Source: an uncultured Porphyromonadaceae bacterium (GTDB lineage Bacteria; Bacteroidota; Bacteroidia; Bacteroidales; Muribaculaceae). From it: a stretch of DNA of 8,219 nt. This document shows positions 1-5,468 of this stretch, in pieces. The stretch is from NCBI GenBank assembly GCA_900554265.1, contig USGZ01000061.1, positions 1 through 8,219 on the forward strand, read 5' to 3'. Within the stretch, counting starts at the first letter, position 1, and each line of letters opens with the position of its first letter. The notes beneath the pieces were generated by a model. The model was not told the DNA's origin and ran no database searches. It worked only from the letters and a program-made list of their open reading frames with translations. The position numbers and the translations under genes were made by a program.

Positions 1-2409
1 GCCAGCCGCTGGCAGCGGCGCGATATTACCCCCGGTGCGGCTCAGGAGCATGCCGGATGCCGAGTAGATCTCGATGGCGCTGACGGAGGCGGGAGCCTCG
101 ATGCCGTCGGCGCCGACTTTCAGCCGCAGCGGTGCTTCTCCGCCCGGGACGAGCACATTCTGCACGCCGGACTCGAAGTGGCTGTAGGTGAAGCCGACGT
201 CGCCGAGGCGGACGGTGCAGTGCGCGCTGCCGTCGGAGCCCTTGGCGGGCCTGAGGATTATCGAGTTGAATTTGAGGGGATATACGGCGTTGTCCGTCAG
301 GTCGATGGCCGAAGCGATGTCGAAGTCGACCTTCCCGGCGCTTTCTACAGCTCCTGCACTGACGGATACGCTCTTGCTGCTGTTGGCGGCCTGGACGCGC
401 AGGGTTATGTCGGAGATTTTACCGGCGGCGGGTTCTACCGTCATGCTGAAACCGTCAGGGAGGCTGTATGCGGTGATATTCTTGGCCAGGGTAAGGCTTG
501 GGGAGCGCGTGGAGGTGATGTTGAAGTCGAGGGTTGTTATGCCTGCGGAGGTAGTGCAGGTGGCGTCGCTGCCTATGCCCGAGCGTGTGATTTTCCATCC
601 TTCGCCGCCAATTTCCGTGTCGAGCTGGAGCAGCGGAGCCGAAGCGATTTCCACCGTAACGCCGATGCTTACGGCACGTTCGCCGCGGCTGCCGGTGATT
701 GTGGCGTTGCCTTCGCTGACGCCGGTCAGAACGCCGGTTTCGGAGTCGACCTGAACGATTTCAGGGTTGGAGCTGATCCAGGAGAAAGCGCGGGCGTCGA
801 CCGGGAGAATCTTGCCGTCGACAGTCGATTGCAGAAGCACAGGCACTTGGCGGACGTTGTCGGTAAGTATGGATGTGCTGACGGCTTCTATTTCGGCGTC
901 GTCGCTGACGTGGACGGCTATCGAGGCCTCCATGCCGTCCTTGGCGGCTTTCAGGGCGAAGCTACCGCCGCGCAGGGGAACGACGGCGCCCCCGCTGATT
1001 TCGGCGAAGTCTGCGGGAGCGCTGAGGCTTACGCCCTGCACGTCAGTGTCGACCAGCTGGCCGTACTGGTTGTATCCGTAGATTACAGGTGTGTAGGAGG
1101 CGAGGGCGGGGAGGGTCTTGGCACTGTCGGCGAAGCGGATGGAAGTCACGGCGGCATCCTTCGGAGCTTCGACGGCGAAGAAAAGCGCATTGCCGACGGC
1201 GCGCTCGGAGCCATCGCGCAGATGGTTGACGATGCCGGCATGGGAGGTCCACATGGCCGTCGAGCCGCCGCCGTCCATGTCCAGGGCATCGTAGCAGCCC
1301 AGGGCGGCCATCAGGTCGGCGCCCTCGTAGTATGAAACGCCTGTCGAGGTGCTGGAGCCGCCGTCGACGGCCGCGAACACCAGCTTGCTGCGGTCCTGCG
1401 AGTAGCCGGCCAGGGAGCGCGGGTACTGGGCCGAGGGAGTGTTGATCCATCGTATGGCCGAGGTCGTCACGGTGCCTTCCTTGAGAATGCGCACGTCGCC
1501 GCCAATCACGTCCTTCACATCCGGAGCTATGCCGCCGAAAGCGGGGAGGGTAAGACGGATGGCGACGTTGACGCGGTCGCCGGCACGGAGGCCGTCGACG
1601 TATTCGTTCGAGTATGCCGGACCGCAGGAGATTACCAGGCCGTCCGCCGGCACGGCAGTGTTGCCGCCTTCGGTCCACGTGCCTACGACAGTGAAGGGCA
1701 CGGTGCCGTTGATGTTCCAGTCTGCGCCGCCGTCCTTGCGAAGGAGCAGTTCGCGGCCGCCGGAAGTTCCGGTGCTCGCGCCGATATAGGGATTGTAGAG
1801 CATCAGCTCGTTGTCGCGTCGCGGATAGTTGATGGCCGAGGCGTAGACGATAGTCTGGCCGTCCGGGCTCTCCAGGCGGTACTGGAGGTCGGTGGCGTCG
1901 ATCCACATATTGCCGTCGGCGCCCATTATCAGGGCGTTCTCGCGGCTGACGATGTCGATCATGTCCGGGGCGGCAATCATGCCGTCGATCACGCAGCTCA
2001 TGTTGGGATAGCCGAGAATGGCGTTGCCGAACTCATGCTGGCCGGCGAAGGCGGAGGTAATGAAGAAGTCGCCGTTTACGCCGATGAGGTACTGCATCGA
2101 CTCGGAAGTCTTGCGTGTGCCCATGGATGAGACAGTCTCCGCCGTGCGGCACTGGTCCTTGCCGATTACCACTCGGGGTACGGCGCGGGCGGTGTAGGAG
2201 GCGTCGGCGCGGTCCAGCGTGGCTGCGAAAACCTGCACTTTGCGTGAGGCGGCCGTGAGCTGGAGGTGGGTATGGGTGATACCCGGGCCTACGTAGTAGT
2301 GTTCTATGGTGTCGACCCGGAATTCGGTGCCCTGGAGGTTCATGGTCCCGGCTCCGGAAGCGCTTGCGGCAATAGCCAGCATGAGAAGACTTGCGGCGAT
2401 GTTTTTCAT
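1..2409 (-). CDS. Secreted phosphodiester glycosidase (NAGPA/DUF2233 family) with Ig-like domains; 3' end cut by window
   Basis: I translated the frame by hand from the ATG at 2409 to the window edge: 803 codons with no stop, so the C-terminus lies outside. Residues 1-20 are a signal peptide (MKNIAAS, then a Leu/Ala-rich core with ASA and SGA cleavage options). Residues about 25-411 fit the phosphodiester glycosidase fold: VNGDFF (111-116), PRSLAGY (330-336), VDGG (348-351), the hallmark DMDGGGSTAMW (377-387), and GIVNHLRDGSERAVGN (392-407). Residues about 413-503 look like one Ig-like domain. Residues 505-590 look like a BIG2-type domain (WISSNPEIVQVDSETGVLTG, 544-563). Residues about 595-745 form an unassigned beta-rich region. 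Residues about 760-803 (AIEIYSASGMLLSRTGG, then LPAAG) resemble a type IX secretion C-terminal tail, so the true end is probably close. The family includes the human mannose-6-phosphate uncovering enzyme and Bacteroides DUF2233 proteins. It probably cleaves a sugar-phosphodiester linkage outside the cell; the substrate is unknown. It has its own promoter. Confidence 0.9.
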   Translation of the reverse strand, partial: MKNIAASLLMLAIAASASGAGTMNLQGTEFRVDTIEHYYVGPGITHTHLQLTAASRKVQVFAATLDRADASYTARAVPRVVIGKDQCRTAETVSSMGTRKTSESMQYLIGVNGDFFITSAFAGQHEFGNAILGYPNMSCVIDGMIAAPDMIDIVSRENALIMGADGNMWIDATDLQYRLESPDGQTIVYASAINYPRRDNELMLYNPYIGASTGTSGGRELLLRKDGGADWNINGTVPFTVVGTWTEGGNTAVPADGLVISCGPAYSNEYVDGLRAGDRVNVAIRLTLPAFGGIAPDVKDVIGGDVRILKEGTVTTSAIRWINTPSAQYPRSLAGYSQDRSKLVFAAVDGGSSTSTGVSYYEGADLMAALGCYDALDMDGGGSTAMWTSHAGIVNHLRDGSERAVGNALFFAVEAPKDAAVTSIRFADSAKTLPALASYTPVIYGYNQYGQLVDTDVQGVSLSAPADFAEISGGAVVPLRGGSFALKAAKDGMEASIAVHVSDDAEIEAVSTSILTDNVRQVPVLLQSTVDGKILPVDARAFSWISSNPEIVQVDSETGVLTGVSEGNATITGSRGERAVSIGVTVEIASAPLLQLDTEIGGEGWKITRSGIGSDATCTTSAGITTLDFNITSTRSPSLTLAKNITAYSLPDGFSMTVEPAAGKISDITLRVQAANSSKSVSVSAGAVESAGKVDFDIASAIDLTDNAVYPLKFNSIILRPAKGSDGSAHCTVRLGDVGFTYSHFESGVQNVLVPGGEAPLRLKVGADGIEAPASVSAIEIYSASGMLLSRTGGNIAPLPAAG

Positions 2410-2439
2410 GGAATTGTTCTGTGATGATAATGTGCTCCG

Positions 2440-2470
2440 CAAAGGTAAGCAAAGCTTTCCGCTTTTGCAA
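2440..2470 (-). promoter_or_regulatory. Bacteroidetes-type promoter of the glycosidase gene
   Basis: On the minus strand the -7 box TACCTTTG (2447-2440) matches the Bacteroidetes consensus TAnnTTTG. A TTG, within TTTGC, lies at 2470-2468, exactly 20 nt upstream, which is the expected spacing for the -33 element. Transcription would start near 2434, giving a leader of about 25 nt before the ATG at 2409. The leader ends ACAGAACAATTCC and shows no Shine-Dalgarno sequence, as is usual in this phylum. Confidence 0.75.
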
Positions 2471-2474
2471 ATTA

Positions 2475-2495
2475 TAGGCTTTAGGTTTTAGGCTT
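2475..2495. repeat. Three tandem 7-bp units TAGGYTT
   Basis: The plus strand reads TAGGCTT (2475-2481), TAGGTTT (2482-2488) and TAGGCTT (2489-2495), followed by a degenerate TGGGCGG. The array ends five bases from the -33 TTG of the glycosidase promoter, on its upstream side. It may be a simple slippage tract or a phased binding site; nothing in the sequence decides between these. Confidence 0.55.
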
Positions 2496-2512
2496 TGGGC
2501 GGGCTAAGTCAA

Positions 2513-2562
2513 GATTAATCCCGATTAATCGAGAATAATCGGGATTAATCGGGAATTGGCGG
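2513..2562. repeat. 10-bp-period palindromic array (GATTAATCnn) able to form alternative hairpins
   Basis: Units start at 2513, 2523, 2533, 2543 and 2553: GATTAATCCC, GATTAATCGA, GAATAATCGG, GATTAATCGG and a degenerate GAATTGGCGG. The core GATTAATC is itself a perfect palindrome. Because the flanking CC changes to GG midway, the array also folds on itself: a perfect 15-bp stem pairs 2513-2527 with 2536-2550 (8-nt loop), and a competing 11-bp stem pairs 2520-2530 with 2543-2553. It lies just after the MATE stop codon and before the glycosidase promoter. It could act as an untypical terminator for the MATE transcript (only TTGACTT follows the stem) or as a multi-site operator. Next to it a GAGATTGGC repeat occurs at 2565-2573 and 2580-2588. 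Confidence 0.7.
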
Positions 2563-2594
2563 GGGAGATTGGCTGGGGAGAGATTGGCGGTGGG

Positions 2595-3950
2595 TCAGGC
2601 GCGGACCTTGTAGCGGACGTAGATGAGTATGCAGGTGAGGAGTTCGGCGGCGGGGATGGCAAGCCACAGCCCGGCGACGCCGACCAGGCGCGGCATCAGG
2701 ATAAAGCAGGGCACCAGGAAAATTACGCCGCGGAGCAGGGTATAGACCGTAGAGGCAAGCGCGTTTTCGATGCTCTGATAGTAGCCGATGAAGGCGATGT
2801 TGACGGCGAAGAACACCGCGCAGAGCGAGAACAGCGGCAGACCTTCGACTGCCAGGGCGTAGGCCGGCTCGGCAGAGCTCAGAAAAAGCCCGACTACGGG
2901 CGGCGCCCCTGTCCAGAGGCCCAGCGATACCAGCAGTCCGCATACGATGGCCGTGAAAAGCGACAGACGCAGGGCCTCCCTGACGCGGGCGGAGTTGTGC
3001 GCCCCGTAGTTGAAGCTGATGATGGGCTGGGCTGACTGAGCCACGGCGTTGCTCATCGAGAACACCACCGGGAAGAGGTAGCACGCCACAGCGAAGGCCG
3101 CCACGCCGTTCTCGCCCAGCATGGATATGAACATGTAGTTGCCCGTCAGCATCATTACGCTCATTGCCAGCTCCGTCAGGAAGGTGGCGAAGCCGATTTT
3201 GGCCATGTAGAGGCTGTTGCGCATGGTCAGCAGCATCGAGGTCAGAGAGCACTTCAGACGATAGAACCGCAGCGTGTACGGCCGCCGGAGGAAGTAGCCG
3301 ATTACCATGAGACCACCGACGATACAGGCAATCGAGGTTGCGAGCGCGGCGCCCATGAGACCCCACCCAAGCGGGAATATCATGTACCAGTCCAGGAAGA
3401 TATTAAGCACGGCGGCTATAATCTGGATTGCCATGGCGAACTTAGGGGCGCCGTCCAGGCGGATGAGCATCATGCCGATGCATTCGACCGAAAGGAAGAG
3501 CAGGCCCGGCACGAGCCATATCATATAGGTGATCGCATTGGTCTCGAGCACGGGACTGCTGCCCAGCAGCGAAACGACCTGCCTGGGAACAATCAGGCAT
3601 ACGATGCTGATTACGGCCATAAGCAGGATGCCGACAAGGAATGCCTGCGTCATAATGATTCGGGCGGCCTTGACGTTGTCCTCGGAGAGGCGTATGCTGG
3701 CGATTACCGAGGAGCCGATGCCGAACATAAGTCCTATGCCGGTGCCTACCATGAAGATGGGCGCTACGATATTGACAGCGGCAATACCTTCCGCTCCTAC
3801 GCCGTGGCCGACGAAGATGCCGTCGATAAGCGTCAGGACGGAGTTGAAAATCATTCCGATAAGAGTCGGGATAAACAGCGCCCGGAACAGGGGCCCGATT
3901 TTTCCGTTCCCGAAATCAAGTTTGTCTCTGTTCAAGTTTCTATCCTTCAT
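2595..3950 (-). CDS. MATE-family multidrug/cation antiporter, MepA-like
   Basis: This 451-aa inner-membrane protein is a MATE (multidrug and toxic compound extrusion) transporter, which exports cationic drugs or metabolites in exchange for Na+ or H+. It has about 12 hydrophobic segments in two similar halves. Family signatures are the first-helix region LIDGIFVGHGVG (41-52), LNIFLDW (182-188) followed by GLMGAALATS (197-206), and AQPIISFNYGAHN (307-319), which is typical of MepA-like members. The length is normal for the family. I chose the ATG at 3950 because the frame runs on upstream to 4082 only through a palindromic intergenic element, and the extra residues are polar and unlike any MATE N-terminus. 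The next gene upstream ends 243 bp away behind a strong terminator, so this gene is probably its own unit, but I found no convincing promoter. The substrate cannot be inferred. Confidence 0.93.
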   Translation of the reverse strand: MKDRNLNRDKLDFGNGKIGPLFRALFIPTLIGMIFNSVLTLIDGIFVGHGVGAEGIAAVNIVAPIFMVGTGIGLMFGIGSSVIASIRLSEDNVKAARIIMTQAFLVGILLMAVISIVCLIVPRQVVSLLGSSPVLETNAITYMIWLVPGLLFLSVECIGMMLIRLDGAPKFAMAIQIIAAVLNIFLDWYMIFPLGWGLMGAALATSIACIVGGLMVIGYFLRRPYTLRFYRLKCSLTSMLLTMRNSLYMAKIGFATFLTELAMSVMMLTGNYMFISMLGENGVAAFAVACYLFPVVFSMSNAVAQSAQPIISFNYGAHNSARVREALRLSLFTAIVCGLLVSLGLWTGAPPVVGLFLSSAEPAYALAVEGLPLFSLCAVFFAVNIAFIGYYQSIENALASTVYTLLRGVIFLVPCFILMPRLVGVAGLWLAIPAAELLTCILIYVRYKVRA

Positions 3951-3982
3951 AATTCTTATGTTTTTGGTGGGAATCAATCGTA

Positions 3983-4016
3983 GGCCGGTGATGCAAAACA
4001 CGGGGTTTGCACGGCC
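3983..4016 (-). other. Imperfect hairpin in the MATE leader
   Basis: GGCCG (3983-3987) pairs with CGGCC (4012-4016), and TGCAAA (3992-3997) pairs with TTTGCA (4006-4011). There is a 4-nt bulge at 3988-3991 and an 8-nt loop. The structure sits about 33 nt upstream of the MATE start and abuts the 74-bp palindromic element. It matches no riboswitch I recognise. It may be a regulatory leader or simply part of the adjoining repeat. Confidence 0.35.
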
Positions 4017-4089
4017 GTAGGGATGCTCCCTGGAGCATCCGCTGATAATCAGCGCCCTTATGGCGGATGCACGAGCGTGCATCCCTACG
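4016..4089. repeat. 74-bp composite palindromic element, REP/MITE-like
   Basis: The outer arms CGTAGGGATGC (4016-4026) and GCATCCCTACG (4079-4089) are perfect 11-bp inverted repeats. Nested inside are GGATGCTCC-CT-GGAGCATCC (4021-4040), GCTGATAATCAGC (4041-4053), a small CGCC-CTTAT-GGCG hairpin (4053-4065) and GGATGCACG-AG-CGTGCATCC (4065-4084). The six-base arm GGATGC/GCATCC therefore occurs in both outer hairpins, and almost every base can pair in some fold. No coding sequence fits. The form is that of REP/BIME or MITE-type non-autonomous elements, which are often mobilised by Y1-type (RAYT) transposases; none is encoded in this window. It could also affect RNA stability or termination between the TPR and MATE genes. 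Confidence 0.75.
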
Positions 4090-4130
4090 TTTCGCGGTTA
4101 TGTAACTTCTCCTTTGAAACATCCGCATTT

Positions 4131-4171
4131 AAACGGAAAACAGGCTGCGTCGTCGGTAGCGCAGCCTGTTT
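4131..4171 (-). terminator. Intrinsic terminator after the gyrA-TPR unit
   Basis: On the minus strand, AAACAGGCTGCG (4171-4160) pairs perfectly over 12 bp with CGCAGCCTGTTT (4149-4138) around a 10-nt loop. The tract TTTTCCGTTT (4140-4131) runs out of the right arm of the stem. The stem begins 22 nt after the TPR stop codon, the right place for a Rho-independent terminator. The opposite strand has a weaker T-tract (TTTCTATAGTT), so any activity there would be lower, and no plus-strand gene needs it. Confidence 0.85.
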
Positions 4172-4193
4172 CTATAGTTACCTGAGAGCCAGG

Positions 4194-5438
4194 TCAGAGA
4201 TAAGTCTTGCGCTGCTGGACGTCGCGGAGCTTGGCCTCGTTGCCGAGGTTGTAGTAAACGTTCTCGAGATAGGTGAGCACGTCGCTGAGGTTCACGTTGC
4301 AGTTGTCCTGGTTGGCGATGCCGATTTCATATGCGTGCTCGAGCAGGCCGGAGGCTCTTTCGAAGAGCGGGGTGATGTTCTGGGCTGCATAGGGGACGTA
4401 CTCGGCTTCTACGGTGGGAGCCGCGTCGGCGGCGGCATAGGCCTGGCTGCAGAGCATGCGGCCGAGGTTGAAGAGAGCTTCGGCATTGTCCGGAGCGAGT
4501 TCGACTGCCTTTTCGTAGGATGCGATGGCCTCGGCGGGCTTCTCCTGGTTCTCGTAGAGCACGCCCTGGATCACATAGTAGGCGGCTTCGTCCGGAGCGG
4601 CGGCGATAGCCTGGTTCAGAATCTCGAAGGCGCGGTCGAAGTTCCTGGCCTGCAGATAGTAGTTGATGATCTGACGGACATAGAGGTCGGAGACGTTGCC
4701 GTAGAGGGGCTGTGCTTCCTCGCAGATGGCAAGTACGGTATCGTTGCGGCCGAGCTGGGAGGCTATGGAAATTGCGTAGTCGTAGACGTTCTGCTTGTGG
4801 TAGTCCTTCTTCATGGCCTTCATGAATGCCTCGAGGGCTTCGTCGAGCATATCGGACTGCCAGGCGGCTATACCCTGGTTGAAGTAGATTTCACCGTACA
4901 GGGAGTCGGGCTGAGCCTGGAGCTTGCCCTGGAGTGCGGGCATTTCGGGCAGGGTATTGAAAATCTGCCATGCCTTGTAGGCGGCGACGCGGTCGCCGGC
5001 GTTGTAGAGGTCGGAGCCGGCATTGAGGTAGTCGGTTGCGTGGCCGGCGATGGTGTTGACGATTTCCTTGCTGTACTTGGGCTTTACCTTACCCTTTGCG
5101 TCGGGCACCGAGTCAAGGGGCAGGGCCTTGAGGAAATATTCGTAGCCGGAGATCAGCAGCTTGCCCATCTGGACGTCGCCGTTTTCGGGCAGACGGTTGA
5201 ACTGCTTCAGTCCGAGGAGTTTGTCGTACTGGGCATAGCTGGCTTTGCCGGGGATGAACCAGGTCTGGGCCAGACCCTGGGTTTCGGGGTTCGTGAACGC
5301 GGGAGTGATTATCTGAATCACTTCGGCGGCGTCCTTGCCATCTTTCATTGCGCGTTCGCCGGCTTTGACAACGTCGGCCTGGGCATAGGCGCCGGCAGCA
5401 GCGGCCAGCCCGAGAACGGCTAAGAGAATTTTTTTCAT
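4194..5438 (-). CDS. Exported tetratricopeptide-repeat protein downstream of gyrA (TprA-like)
   Basis: The 414-aa product begins with a clear signal peptide (MKKILLAVLG, an Ala-rich core, AYA before Q20), so it is exported to the periplasm; no lipobox cysteine follows. TPR units are visible at about 181-214 (NQGIAAWQSDMLDEALEAF), 252-285 (FDRAFEILNQAIAAAPDEA) and 286-319 (PAEAIASYEKAVELAPDNA), with weaker helical repeats at about 135-165 and 320-400. TPRs form protein-binding superhelices; no catalytic motif is present, so it is probably a scaffold or chaperone-like partner. It starts 30 nt after the gyrA stop, with no promoter box between, and shares the terminator behind it, so the two genes are probably one operon. 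From memory, Porphyromonas gingivalis has a TPR gene (tprA, linked to virulence) next to gyrA; orthology here is an inference from position and type. The function is unknown. Confidence 0.9.
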   Translation of the reverse strand: MKKILLAVLGLAAAAGAYAQADVVKAGERAMKDGKDAAEVIQIITPAFTNPETQGLAQTWFIPGKASYAQYDKLLGLKQFNRLPENGDVQMGKLLISGYEYFLKALPLDSVPDAKGKVKPKYSKEIVNTIAGHATDYLNAGSDLYNAGDRVAAYKAWQIFNTLPEMPALQGKLQAQPDSLYGEIYFNQGIAAWQSDMLDEALEAFMKAMKKDYHKQNVYDYAISIASQLGRNDTVLAICEEAQPLYGNVSDLYVRQIINYYLQARNFDRAFEILNQAIAAAPDEAAYYVIQGVLYENQEKPAEAIASYEKAVELAPDNAEALFNLGRMLCSQAYAAADAAPTVEAEYVPYAAQNITPLFERASGLLEHAYEIGIANQDNCNVNLSDVLTYLENVYYNLGNEAKLRDVQQRKTYL

Positions 5439-5468
5439 GCTCTCAGAGTTTGGTGTTTTGGGGGTTAA

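Noticed and set aside
178..1335. 385-codon plus-strand open frame, and other frames at 188-754, 767-1081 and 1043-1906
   Set aside because: All lie within the glycosidase frame, which carries the recognisable DGGGS and NGDFF motifs and runs unbroken for 803 codons.
2410..2440. Shine-Dalgarno site before the glycosidase ATG
   Set aside because: The leader has no purine-rich GGAG-like core, which is normal for Bacteroidetes.
2475..2588. CRISPR array
   Set aside because: The repeat units are 7-15 bp with no spacers of unique sequence, and no cas genes are present.
3951..4082. 44-residue N-terminal extension of the MATE protein
   Set aside because: It is translated from the palindromic element and leader hairpin and does not resemble a transporter N-terminus. 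The ATG at 3950 gives a normal MATE length and start.
3940..4128. 62-codon minus-strand frame across the same gap
   Set aside because: It consists almost wholly of palindrome sequence and is Arg-rich, with no domain and no initiation signal.
4023..5423. 466-codon plus-strand open frame opposite the TPR gene
   Set aside because: It is the same codon-aligned mirror effect, and it begins inside the palindromic element. The minus-strand product has a signal peptide and TPR motifs.
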